From assembly GCA_017646015.1 (NCBI GenBank), contig JAGCNI010000108.1, positions 1 through 51,572 on the forward strand: DNA of 51,572 nucleotides. Direction: 5' to 3'. The translations under genes and the position numbers were made by a program. The notes under the pieces were generated by a model. The model saw only the letters and a list, made by a program, of their open reading frames with translations, did not search any database and was not told where the DNA came from. The stretch comes from Lentisphaeria bacterium. Its GTDB lineage: Bacteria; Verrucomicrobiota; Lentisphaeria; Victivallales; UBA1829. This document shows positions 1 to 7,665 of this stretch, piece by piece (position 1 is the stretch's first letter; each line of letters begins with the position of its first letter).

Positions 1-1104
1 ATCAGCTATGTCAAAAAAGTTTGGGCTGCGATCAACGATCCCTCCAAGACTGTTATCGTCCAGACTGCTCCGGCGGTCCGCGTTGCGGTCGGTCAGGAAT
101 TCGGTTTCGCTCCCGGCGTGCCTGTGACCGGAAAGATGGTCGCCGGTCTCCGTGCGCTCGGTTTTGATAAAGTCTTCGACACCAACTTCTCCGCTGACCT
201 TACCATCATGGAAGAGGGCAACGAAATCGTTGAACGCATCAAATCCGGTAAGAACCTCCCGATCCTCACCAGTTGCTGCCCGGGCTGGATCAACTTTATC
301 GAACACAACTTCCCGGATCTGCTGAACATTCCGTCCAGCTGCAAATCCCCGCAGCAGATGTTCGGTGCGATTGCCAAGAGCTTCTACGCTGAAAAAATCG
401 GCGTGAAACCGGAAGATTTGATCGTTGTTTCCATCATGCCCTGCCAGGCTAAGAAATATGAAGCAGCACGTCCGGAATTTGCTCCGAACGGCGTCCGCGA
501 TGTTGACTATGTCGTCACCACCCGCGAACTCTGCCGTATGTTCCGTGAAGCCGGTATCAATCTTTCTAACATGGAAGATGAAGAATATGACAGCCCGCTC
601 GGACTTTCCTCCGGTGCTGCTGACATCTTCGGTGTTACCGGTGGTGTTCTCGAAGCTGCATGTCGTTCTGTTTACTTCATGCTCAACGGCAAAAACCTCG
701 AAGGCGATGCAATCAACTTCCGCGCTGTCCGCGGTCTGGACGGTATCAAAGAAGCTACTGTTGAAATTGCTCCCGGAAAGAGCATCAAAGTTGCTGCCTG
801 CTCCGGTCTGGGTAATGCCCGTAAAGTCCTCGAAATGGTTCGTGAAGATCCCAACCGTTTCCAGGCTATCGAAATCATGGCATGCCCCGGCGGCTGCATC
901 AACGGTGGCGGTCAGCCCTTCCTCCATGGCAGAACTGACCTCGTGGAAAAACGCATGAACGGTCTCTACGCTGAAGATGGCGAAAAGACTCTGCGTCTTT
1001 CTCATGAAAACTCCGATATCAAACAGCTTTATGCTGAATATCTCGGAGAACCCGGCAGTGAAAAAGCACATCATCTGCTTCACACGGTTTACCACCAGAA
1101 GTAA
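1..1104 (+). CDS. [FeFe] hydrogenase catalytic subunit, 3' part (5' end outside window)
   Basis: The reading frame is open from base 1 to the stop at 1104, so this is the C-terminal 367 residues of a longer protein. It carries all three H-cluster signatures of [FeFe] hydrogenases: TSCCPGW (bases ~268-288), MPCQAKKYE (~436-462) and the MACPGGCINGGGQP block (~877-918). The end of the protein (YLGEPGSEKAHHLLHT) matches the iron-hydrogenase small-subunit region fused at the C-terminus of HndD/HydA-type enzymes. The family makes or oxidises H2 with ferredoxin or NAD(P)H in anaerobes. The N-terminal iron-sulfur domains are off the window, so the subgroup (HndD-like electron-bifurcating or monomeric) cannot be settled. 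A strong terminator follows at 1133. Confidence 0.95.
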   Translation: MSYVKKVWAAINDPSKTVIVQTAPAVRVAVGQEFGFAPGVPVTGKMVAGLRALGFDKVFDTNFSADLTIMEEGNEIVERIKSGKNLPILTSCCPGWINFIEHNFPDLLNIPSSCKSPQQMFGAIAKSFYAEKIGVKPEDLIVVSIMPCQAKKYEAARPEFAPNGVRDVDYVVTTRELCRMFREAGINLSNMEDEEYDSPLGLSSGAADIFGVTGGVLEAACRSVYFMLNGKNLEGDAINFRAVRGLDGIKEATVEIAPGKSIKVAACSGLGNARKVLEMVREDPNRFQAIEIMACPGGCINGGGQPFLHGRTDLVEKRMNGLYAEDGEKTLRLSHENSDIKQLYAEYLGEPGSEKAHHLLHTVYHQK

Positions 1105-1132
1105 GAGACGCGTTTTTATACGCCATACAAAA

Positions 1133-1170
1133 GGGAATTCCGGAATCCTCCGGGGTTCCCTTTTTTTTGG
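1133..1170 (+). terminator. Rho-independent terminator of the hydrogenase gene
   Basis: A GGGAA..CCGGA / TCCGG..TTCCC stem begins 29 bases after the hydrogenase stop and is followed by a run of eight T. Confidence 0.85.
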
Positions 1171-1179
1171 TATTTACGC

Positions 1180-1213
1180 AAAAAAATCCGGAGAATGTAA
1201 TATTTTCTCCGGA
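1180..1213 (-). terminator. Second (distal) terminator of the eda-ppiB operon
   Basis: A perfect TCCGGAGA/TCTCCGGA stem (1187-1194 with 1206-1213). Read on the minus strand it is followed by seven T. It lies just beyond the terminator at 1217-1264, so the minus-strand operon ends in tandem terminators. Confidence 0.65.
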
Positions 1214-1216
1214 AAC

Positions 1217-1264
1217 AAAAAACTCCTCAAATCCGGATGGTTCCGGCAGATGAGGAGTTTTCTT
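1217..1264 (-). terminator. Proximal terminator downstream of ppiB (possibly bidirectional)
   Basis: The stem AAAACTCCTCA/TGAGGAGTTTT has an inner hairpin, with T-rich tracts on both strands. It starts 24 bases beyond the ppiB stop. Confidence 0.8.
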
Positions 1265-1287
1265 ATGCTGTTGGAGCAGCTTTTTAT

Positions 1288-1797
1288 TCAGGCACGATAG
1301 GCTTTGAGGATGATCACCGGTTCGATGGGAACATCCTGGTGCATTCCGTGGCTGGTGGTTGCGACTTTTTCGATTTTGTCCACAACATCCATGCCTTCAA
1401 TGACCTGACCGAAGACACAATATCCGAAACCGCGGGGAGTCGGGGAGGAGAAGTTGAGGAAATCGTTATCCACAGTGTTGATGAAGAACTGGCATGTGGC
1501 ACTGTCAACAACGCTGGTTCTTGCCATGGCAATGGTTCCGCGTTTATTTTCTGCGCCGGACTGAGCTTCATTTTTGATCGGATCCTGAGTGGGTTTCTGA
1601 TTCATTTTGGTATCGAAACCGCCGCCCTGGATCATGAATCCGGGAATCACGCGATGGAAGATGGTGTGGTCGTAATGACCTGCATCGACATAAGCGAGGA
1701 AGTTGGCGACAGTAATGGGGGTATCCTTGTCAAAGAGTTCCAATTTGATATTCCCCATGGATGTTTCCAAAACGACTTTCTGAGTTTCTGTGATCAT
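1288..1797 (-). CDS. ppiB: Peptidyl-prolyl cis-trans isomerase, cyclophilin type
   Basis: This is a 169-residue single-domain cyclophilin without signal peptide, so probably a cytosolic protein-folding enzyme that isomerises X-Pro bonds. The catalytic block [14 protein letters not shown] holds the family's Arg, Phe and Gln residues, and the active-site strands MART and [10 protein letters not shown] follow. Its length is that of bacterial PpiB. The ATG at 1797 is preceded by AAAGGAA at a good distance. It is the last gene of a minus-strand run (eda, oxidoreductase, ispE, ppiB), with 21 bases to ispE and two terminators downstream. Confidence 0.95.
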   Translation of the reverse strand: MITETQKVVLETSMGNIKLELFDKDTPITVANFLAYVDAGHYDHTIFHRVIPGFMIQGGGFDTKMNQKPTQDPIKNEAQSGAENKRGTIAMARTSVVDSATCQFFINTVDNDFLNFSSPTPRGFGYCVFGQVIEGMDVVDKIEKVATTSHGMHQDVPIEPVIILKAYRA

Positions 1798-1818
1798 GAT
1801 TTTTCCTTTTCTTTATGA

Positions 1819-2676
1819 TTAAGATTGAAATAATGTAAGTTCATATTTCCGGAACTCCGGCGAGAGTTCCCTGTATGCCTTTTCCTGAGTTTCAAAATCC
1901 GGATAGAGTGCAAAGAGGGTCGGTCCGCTTCCGGAAAGAAGAACGGAACCACCGGTTTTTGCGAAAAGTTCAGTACAGAGTGTGAGCACTGGAAATTTCT
2001 GTACGACTGCCGGAGCCAAATCATTCCGGAGCAATTTCCCGGCAGCTGCAAAATCTTTTTTCTGCAATGTCCGGATCAACAGTTCCGGATCAGAAGATGC
2101 CGGCGCATGATCTTTATACTGATTCCAGTAACGGTATGCCCATGCGGCTGAAACCGGGAATAGAGTCGGCAGGATCAGGAGAGGCAGATGATCCGGCAGA
2201 TCCACCGGAGAAAGCTGTTCGCCTCTGCCCCGGGCGAGTGCGGGTTTCGGATTCAGAAAAAAGGGTACATCCGCTCCGATCGCAAGAGCAGTTTCCGCAA
2301 GTTGTGATGGCGTCAACGCCTGAAATTTTTGTTGCAGGAGCAGAAGAACAGCAGCCGCATCAGAGCTGCCACCGCCCATACCGGCTGCGACCGGGATCTT
2401 CTTTTCAATATGGATATGAAGTCCCGGATTTTTCATGCCGGCGGCATCAAAATATTTATCTGCTGCTTTGCAACAGATATTTTTCTGATCCACTGGGACA
2501 CCGGGAGCGGAGCATGAGAGTGCAGTGCAAGCGGTGTCTGAGAACTCGACCTGAACAAGATCCGTGAATGTTGTGACCGGATAAAACAGAGTCAGCAATT
2601 CATGATAGGAGTCCGGGCGTTTTCCTTTGATTTCCAGATACAGGTTGATCTTTCCCGGGGCTTCAAGAGTAGGCAC
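1819..2676 (-). CDS. ispE: 4-diphosphocytidyl-2-C-methyl-D-erythritol kinase
   Basis: This GHMP-family kinase of the MEP isoprenoid pathway phosphorylates CDP-ME at the 2-hydroxyl. The 285-residue protein shows the catalytic Lys9 in APGKINLYL, the glycine-rich ATP loop PVAAGMGGGSSDAAA (~95-109), the catalytic Asp136 in GADVPFFL, and a C-terminal SGSGPT motif. The start codon is GTG, two bases after the stop of the upstream oxidoreductase gene, which implies translational coupling. The later MEP enzyme ispH is also in this window, at 36.5 kb. Confidence 0.95.
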   Translation of the reverse strand: MPTLEAPGKINLYLEIKGKRPDSYHELLTLFYPVTTFTDLVQVEFSDTACTALSCSAPGVPVDQKNICCKAADKYFDAAGMKNPGLHIHIEKKIPVAAGMGGGSSDAAAVLLLLQQKFQALTPSQLAETALAIGADVPFFLNPKPALARGRGEQLSPVDLPDHLPLLILPTLFPVSAAWAYRYWNQYKDHAPASSDPELLIRTLQKKDFAAAGKLLRNDLAPAVVQKFPVLTLCTELFAKTGGSVLLSGSGPTLFALYPDFETQEKAYRELSPEFRKYELTLFQS

Positions 2677-2678
2677 GG

Positions 2679-3686
2679 TCAGGACTTTCTGAATCTGTAA
2701 AGATCATATTTTTTGTTATATGCGTCAATTTCTTCGGTGATTGCGGCTGCCAGTTCGAGGGCGCGCAAGCCCTGACTTCCGGTGACTTTCGGTTGAACGA
2801 TCATCGGACCTTCTTTTGTTTTTCTGACAGCATCAACGAAGTCCGCGATTTCAGCTGCGAGAGCATTCTTTTCGCAGAGATTGACTTTTTTGACTGCCAC
2901 GCCGAGGAAGCTTTTGCGGAGGATTTTTCCGGTACTTTTTGCATAATCCATAGAGATATATGAATCTGTTTGAAATACACGGAATTTCCGCATGGGTTCG
3001 GCACTGACACGGCTTGCAGTGATATTGGCGACCGCTCCGTTTTTGAATTTGAGGCGGACACTTGCAATATCTTCTGTTTTGCTGAGTACGGGCATTCCGA
3101 CAGCATCAAAACGTTCGACTTCGCTGCCGACCATGGTCAGGACGAGGTCAAGGTCATGGATCATCAAATCGAGCACGACACTGACTTCAGTTCCACGTCT
3201 GTGCAAGCCTGGTCTGGGCGGGGGATATTTTGCCAGACGGTGAGCTTCAATGAAGAGTGTATTGGAACGGTTTTTTTCCAGGAAATCCATTGCTGCATTG
3301 AAACGTTCTACGTGACCGACCCCGAAGACAAGATTTTTCGCTTCTGCTGCCTGTACCAGTTCTCTTGCTTCCGGAACAGTAGCAGCGAGGGGTTTTTCCA
3401 TCAGAAGATGTTTGCCCATATCGATCAGGGGCATTGCTGTTTCATAGTGTTTTGTAGCGGGTACAGCTACGGTGAGGGCATCGCAATGGTTTGCGAGATC
3501 GGTGAAAGACTCGAACGGTTTGACACCGAATTCTTTTGCCACTGCATTTGCGGCGGCAGAGGAAACATCGTACACCCCGACCAGTTCAACGTTAGGATTT
3601 TCTTTATAAAGTTTCGTATGGAAACGACCGAGCACGCCGACACCAACGACACCGACTTTCAATTTTTCTTTACTTGAAAACAGCAT
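2679..3686 (-). CDS. Gfo/Idh/MocA-family NAD(P)-dependent oxidoreductase
   Basis: A 335-residue soluble oxidoreductase with an N-terminal Rossmann fold (VGVVGVGVLGRFH, ~11-23), the family EKP motif (EKPLAATVPEA, from residue 97), and the C-terminal alpha/beta dimerisation domain beginning GVGHVERFN. Members oxidise or reduce sugars, inositols or bile pigments, and the substrate cannot be read from sequence. The gene sits between eda and ispE with 26-base and 2-base gaps, so it is co-transcribed. Residues HDLDLV resemble the conserved histidine region in other family members. Confidence 0.88.
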   Translation of the reverse strand: MLFSSKEKLKVGVVGVGVLGRFHTKLYKENPNVELVGVYDVSSAAANAVAKEFGVKPFESFTDLANHCDALTVAVPATKHYETAMPLIDMGKHLLMEKPLAATVPEARELVQAAEAKNLVFGVGHVERFNAAMDFLEKNRSNTLFIEAHRLAKYPPPRPGLHRRGTEVSVVLDLMIHDLDLVLTMVGSEVERFDAVGMPVLSKTEDIASVRLKFKNGAVANITASRVSAEPMRKFRVFQTDSYISMDYAKSTGKILRKSFLGVAVKKVNLCEKNALAAEIADFVDAVRKTKEGPMIVQPKVTGSQGLRALELAAAITEEIDAYNKKYDLYRFRKS

Positions 3687-3712
3687 GATACACCCCGATT
3701 CCGGTTGATGAC

Positions 3713-4327
3713 TCAGAGAGATGCAGCCAGAGCAGCCGCTTTACGGATACCTTCTTCGTCCGCTTTATTCAGCCATGTGCCGCCTGCAGCAGCGACGACA
3801 TCCAACGCCAGCCAGTCGGCTGCATTTTCGATCGTGACACCGCCAGTGGGCATGAATTTGATGCCAAGGTGTTTATAGGGAGCTGCGATGGAGCTGAGCA
3901 TTTTCACGCCGCCGGCAGCTTCTGCGGGGAAGAATTTAAGAAAATTGCATCCGAGTTCGTAAGCCTGTTCGATTTCGGAGGGAGTGCAAATCCCCGGAGC
4001 GAAGGTGTAGTTGTTTGCCATAGCTTCTTTGACCACGGTGGGATTGAATCCGGGTGCGACCGCAAATTTTGCACCTGCATTGAAAGCTCTGTGCAAGTCT
4101 TTTACATTCAAAATTGTACCTGCACCGATGAACATTTCCGGAAATTCTTTGGAAACAGCTTTGATCACATCTTCAGCGGCGGCGGTGCGGAAAGTGATTT
4201 CTGCAACCGGCAAACCGTTTTTGCAAAGCATTTCGCAGCGTTTGAGACCGCTTTCAACATCGTTGAGAACGAGAACGGGAATAATTTTGTACTGTGCCAG
4301 TTTTTCGGCAATTGTCATTTCAGCCAT
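3713..4327 (-). CDS. eda: KDPG / 4-hydroxy-2-oxoglutarate aldolase (class I)
   Basis: This 204-residue (alpha/beta)8 aldolase of the Entner-Doudoroff and uronate pathways cleaves KDPG to pyruvate and glyceraldehyde-3-phosphate. The Schiff-base Lys131 lies in KFFPAE. Glu43 and Arg47 lie in VAEITFR, and the phosphate-binding MPTGGV and GGTW segments are present. It is the first gene of the operon running to ppiB. A TGAGG ribosome site precedes the ATG, and a TTGACT/AACAAT promoter candidate lies 29-57 bases upstream. In a carbohydrate degrader this enzyme often handles uronic-acid products, which is an inference here. Confidence 0.95.
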   Translation of the reverse strand: MAEMTIAEKLAQYKIIPVLVLNDVESGLKRCEMLCKNGLPVAEITFRTAAAEDVIKAVSKEFPEMFIGAGTILNVKDLHRAFNAGAKFAVAPGFNPTVVKEAMANNYTFAPGICTPSEIEQAYELGCNFLKFFPAEAAGGVKMLSSIAAPYKHLGIKFMPTGGVTIENAADWLALDVVAAAGGTWLNKADEEGIRKAAALAASL

Positions 4328-4355
4328 TTTGATACCTCATACTATAAAATTTTTG

Positions 4356-4384
4356 ATTGTTAAAATGAGAAAATCATGAGTCAA
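4356..4384 (-). promoter_or_regulatory. Sigma-70-like promoter for the eda operon
   Basis: On the minus strand TTGACT (4384-4379) is followed after 17 bases by AACAAT (4361-4356). It is placed correctly for the eda ATG at 4327. Confidence 0.5.
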
Positions 4385-4515
4385 TATATCATTCCTTCGA
4401 TGATTTGCAAGAGAAATAGATGCTTTCAGAAAGGAAAAGAGCAATGGATTTTGCTATAAAAGAGCTGAAAAAGTCACTTTTTTCCATTTTTTTGAGATTT
4501 TTCTTGCGAAATAAC

Positions 4516-4543
4516 TTGCCATTTTGAAATTTGATGTTAAATT
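4516..4543 (+). promoter_or_regulatory. Sigma-70-like promoter for the small ribosomal-type protein gene
   Basis: TTGCCA (4516-4521), a 16-base spacer and TAAATT (4538-4543). The expected start near 4550 would leave a leader of about 47 bases before the ATG at 4597. Confidence 0.5.
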
Positions 4544-4596
4544 AAAAGGCATTGTTTCTAAGTTGAACAACAAAAAACTGGAAGAGAGATCAAGAC

Positions 4597-4686
4597 ATGG
4601 GAAACCTGAGAAAAAAACGTCGCACAAAAATCGCCCAGCATAAACGCAAAAAAATGCGTAAGGCGATGCGTCATAAGACCAAGTAA
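4597..4686 (+). CDS. 29-residue AURKAIP1/COX24-domain protein (mS38/bS22-type ribosomal protein)
   Basis: The sequence reads MGNLRKKRRTKIAQHKRKK followed by ten further residues, nearly half Lys or Arg. It has the MGsxxKKRRxKxxxHKxxKxxxxxRHK pattern of the AURKAIP1/COX24 family. That family includes the mitochondrial small-subunit protein mS38 and the tiny bacterial bS22 described in mycobacterial ribosomes. A GGAAGAG ribosome site precedes the ATG. The gene has its own promoter candidate at 4516 and terminator at 4715, so it looks like a short monocistronic transcript, as expected for an abundant ribosomal component. Such short genes are often missed by gene callers. Confidence 0.85.
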   Translation: MGNLRKKRRTKIAQHKRKKMRKAMRHKTK

Positions 4687-4714
4687 GATGCTTTTCATCT
4701 GAAAGGCAGCAAAA

Positions 4715-4767
4715 GGTTCCCTTTTCTATGGCTTTGCAAGAAGCCCGGAAACAGGGAACTTTTTTTA
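4715..4767 (+). terminator. Terminator of the small ribosomal-type protein gene
   Basis: GGTTCCC (4715-4721) pairs with GGGAACT (4754-4760), followed by a T run. An in-frame ATG at 4728 inside this hairpin would extend the next gene by 23 codons, but the hairpin argues against that start. Confidence 0.7.
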
Positions 4768-4796
4768 TCTCTGCAACTTTTCTAATGGAGCTGTGT

Positions 4797-5699
4797 ATGT
4801 TTCATAAATCTTTCCGGACCATTGGAGTGATTGCTCCTGCCGGACCTGTTAAAAAAGAGAAAGTAACTGATGCTGTTGCGTTTATGGAATCCTGCGGTGT
4901 TCGCGTCGTTATCGGGGGATCCATTCTGAAAAACGATGATGCACCTTATCTTTCTGCTTCCGCGGAGGCTCGACTTCAGGATTTGAACGGGATGATCCGG
5001 AATCCGGAAGTCGATTTGATTTGTTGTCTGCGCGGCGGATACGGTTCTGTTCATCTGTTGGATCAGGTCGATTGGGAAACCTTTCGGAAACGTAATCTTC
5101 CTTTGATCGGATACAGCGATATCACAGCATTGCATCTGGCGATGATCCGTCAGAAAGCGGGGATCCCGATTGCCGCCCACATGGCGTTGACTTTTCGTAA
5201 AGAGTTTGAGAATAAACAGTTCTGTCATTCTTTCCGTCGTGCATGTGCTCTTGCCGCAGGGGAACGTGGAACGTTTCGCAAATGTGGGCGTCTTATTTCC
5301 TGCGGGGTAGAAAGTCCGGATGTAAGCGGGCGTCTTCATTGTGCGAATCTGACCGTGATGACTTCGTTGTGCGGAACGGCTCACCTGCCATCTATGCGCG
5401 GGAGGATCCTTGTGCTTGAAGATATTGGTGAACCTGTCCGTAAACTGGATCGGAATCTGATGCAGTTGAAACAGAATGGGATTTTCGATGAATGTGCGGC
5501 AGTTGTATTCGGCAGTTATAAGAATTGCGGGAGTGTTGCAGATCGCAGTTATCTGTTTGAGAATTTTGCGAAATCAATTCCTGTTCCCTGTTTTTCCGGT
5601 TTACGATTCGGACATTGTGCCAATTCGCTTTCTTTTATCTGTGGAGAGGAAGCGGAGATTTCAGCGGGGATCCTGAAAGTGTGTACTCCGGAGTTGTGA
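4797..5699 (+). CDS. LD-carboxypeptidase family protein (peptidase S66)
   Basis: A 300-residue serine peptidase of the LdcA/MccF family. LdcA removes the terminal D-Ala from murein tetrapeptides during cell-wall recycling, while MccF-type members cleave peptide-nucleotide antibiotics. The predicted catalytic triad is visible: Ser107 in GYSDIT, Glu208 in LVLEDIGE and His273 in FGHCANSL, with the family's APAGP start and RGGYG motif. I chose the ATG at 4797 because GGAG lies six bases upstream and because the upstream in-frame ATG (4728) sits in a terminator hairpin. There is no signal peptide, which fits a cytoplasmic recycling enzyme. Confidence 0.9.
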   Translation: MFHKSFRTIGVIAPAGPVKKEKVTDAVAFMESCGVRVVIGGSILKNDDAPYLSASAEARLQDLNGMIRNPEVDLICCLRGGYGSVHLLDQVDWETFRKRNLPLIGYSDITALHLAMIRQKAGIPIAAHMALTFRKEFENKQFCHSFRRACALAAGERGTFRKCGRLISCGVESPDVSGRLHCANLTVMTSLCGTAHLPSMRGRILVLEDIGEPVRKLDRNLMQLKQNGIFDECAAVVFGSYKNCGSVADRSYLFENFAKSIPVPCFSGLRFGHCANSLSFICGEEAEISAGILKVCTPEL

Positions 5700-5701
5700 G
5701 T

Positions 5702-6643
5702 TTACCAGAGAAAGATTTTGAATGGTTTTTCCCGGAGCAGACTGCAGAAAAAGTCCGAAAAAGCTTTGATCCTGCGTTCCGGAATAACGGCTTCATCTTC
5801 ATGATAAGAGAGCCATTTCCGTGCAAAATCTTTGAATCCTCTGAATGTGAGGATCAGCGGGAATTCGGCGAATTCCGGATCGTTCCGCAGTCTTGCACAT
5901 TCCCAATCCAGTTTTTCAACAACAGGAAAGAAAAGTCCTGTCATGGAAAGTTCTGTCAATGGCGGTGTCAGAGTGCAGTTTTCAAACAGCAGATTCAAAT
6001 TGATTTCTGCCCGTATCGAAGGGAAGATCGTATCGCTGCAGCGGACAGTGCAAACCGTATTTTTTTCCGGTTGAATTGAAAGATCCGTTTTTTTCTGTGC
6101 GGGATTCATCAGTGAGATCGTTTTTGCAACCGGATTTATTTTCTGTGCGGATGCAGCTGTTTCTCTGAAATGGCGTGCCAGTTCAAGAACCAGTCGCGGA
6201 GAACATTTTTCTGCACCGATTGCAGCCATAGCACAGCGTACCTGTTCCGCCAGAACAGTCACACCCGGTTCAGCCAGTTGCAATTTTGTGATGAGATATT
6301 CTTTGACTGTATCAAGAGTCAGTTTTCCGAAATCGCCGGAATGAGCAGTTGTTTTTCTGAAATGGGTTGAAACGACGGGATATCCGGAATCTTCCAAAAT
6401 GCGGCTGACACAGTCATCGATATCTGCTGCATGGATGAGGAGTCCATTGCCGTCATTATTTCCGGCACGGCATCGGAGAGCGTATTCGACAGCCAGCACG
6501 ATTTCTCCGGCGATCCATGGATCCGGCATACCGACTGCCATGCAGCTTTTTTCCAAACGCTGCCGCAGTTCATCCGGATCAAATGCCGCCGAAGTGCCGT
6601 CGGTATAAAGAATACTGATAATCCCGCTGCTGACTTCTATCAT
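5702..6643 (-). CDS. Hypothetical protein with ATP-cone-like N-terminus
   Basis: A 313-residue soluble protein I do not recognise as a whole. Residues ~8-100 resemble an ATP-cone: ISILYTDGTSAAFDPDEL, then a helical stretch, then ADIDDCVSRILEDSGYPVVSTHFRK. ATP-cones are the allosteric nucleotide-binding modules of NrdR and ribonucleotide reductases. The rest (100-313) is a helical region followed by an unassigned C-terminal part with several Phe/Trp residues, and it shows no reductase motifs. The gene converges on the LD-carboxypeptidase gene with only two bases between stops. It ends in KIFLW. Function unknown. Confidence 0.75.
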   Translation of the reverse strand: MIEVSSGIISILYTDGTSAAFDPDELRQRLEKSCMAVGMPDPWIAGEIVLAVEYALRCRAGNNDGNGLLIHAADIDDCVSRILEDSGYPVVSTHFRKTTAHSGDFGKLTLDTVKEYLITKLQLAEPGVTVLAEQVRCAMAAIGAEKCSPRLVLELARHFRETAASAQKINPVAKTISLMNPAQKKTDLSIQPEKNTVCTVRCSDTIFPSIRAEINLNLLFENCTLTPPLTELSMTGLFFPVVEKLDWECARLRNDPEFAEFPLILTFRGFKDFARKWLSYHEDEAVIPERRIKAFSDFFCSLLREKPFKIFLW

Positions 6644-6825
6644 TGTTCTGTCTCTTTATTTTCGTACAATCGAATTTTGCCGTAATTATATCATAAAAAC
6701 CGGAAAATGCAAAAAGATTTTGATTGAATCCGGCTAAAAACTGAAGGTTTTTGCATTTTTTTTATCCGGTTTGGAGAGAAAAGGTTGAATCTTTCAAAAA
6801 AATACGGGATTATTGCAAAACATTT

Positions 6826-6854
6826 TTGAAAAAAGCACAAAACAAATGTAAATT
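6826..6854 (+). promoter_or_regulatory. Sigma-70-like promoter for hisF-malic enzyme-panC
   Basis: TTGAAA (6826-6831), 17 bases, TAAATT (6849-6854). It is followed by an AAAGG ribosome site before the hisF ATG at 6885. Confidence 0.5.
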
Positions 6855-6884
6855 ACATGACTTTCAAAGAAAGGTTATACAAAA

Positions 6885-7649
6885 ATGTTTGCCAAAAGAA
6901 TAATACCGTGTCTGGATGTGACTGGCGGACGGGTTGTGAAAGGTGTCAATTTTGTAGATTTGATTGATGCCGGTGATCCGGTCGAAGCTGCACGGGAGTA
7001 TAATAGACAGGGGGCGGACGAACTGGTTTTTCTGGATATTACAGCGACCAGTGACGGGCGTGAAACCATGGCTGATCTTGTACGCCGTACTGCCTCGCAG
7101 GTATTTATTCCGCTGACAGTGGGAGGAGGGATCCGTTCTGTTGGCGATATCCGCAAGATGCTGGAGTCCGGAGCCGATAAAGTTTCTCTCAATTCTGCAG
7201 CCGTGTATGACCCTGATTTGATCCGCGCCGGAGCGGAACGTTTCGGTTCGCAATGTATTGTGCTGGCAGTGGACGCCCGTGCTGTACCGGGACGATCCGG
7301 GAAATGGGAGGTCTACACGCATGGCGGCAGACGCAATACGGGAATGGATGTGATGGAATGGGTCGATCAGGCGGTATCGCTCGGGGCAGGGGAGATTCTG
7401 TTGACCAGCATGGATGCCGATGGTACGCAGAACGGATATGACTGTGCGTTGACCTGTGCTGTATCGGAACGGGTCAATGTGCCGGTGATCGCTTCCGGCG
7501 GAGCAGGCAGACTGGAACATCTGGAAGAGGTATTCCAGATCGGAAAAGCCGATGCTGTCCTGGCGGCAAGTATCTTCCATTTCGGAACATATACAGTTTC
7601 GCAGGCAAAAGAATTTTTACGGAATAAAGGTATTTCCATACGATTTTAA
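6885..7649 (+). CDS. hisF: Imidazole glycerol phosphate synthase, cyclase subunit
   Basis: A 254-residue (beta/alpha)8 barrel that joins ammonia delivered by HisH to PRFAR, forming imidazole glycerol phosphate in histidine synthesis. The catalytic residues are Asp11 (IIPCLDV) and Asp130 (VLAVDAR), with phosphate-binding loops VGGGIRS and IASGGAG. The usual partner hisH and other his genes are not nearby. Instead the gene starts an operon with a malic enzyme gene (16-base gap) and panC. The length is normal. Confidence 0.96.
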   Translation: MFAKRIIPCLDVTGGRVVKGVNFVDLIDAGDPVEAAREYNRQGADELVFLDITATSDGRETMADLVRRTASQVFIPLTVGGGIRSVGDIRKMLESGADKVSLNSAAVYDPDLIRAGAERFGSQCIVLAVDARAVPGRSGKWEVYTHGGRRNTGMDVMEWVDQAVSLGAGEILLTSMDADGTQNGYDCALTCAVSERVNVPVIASGGAGRLEHLEEVFQIGKADAVLAASIFHFGTYTVSQAKEFLRNKGISIRF

Positions 7650-7665
7650 CCAATAGGAGTTTTAC

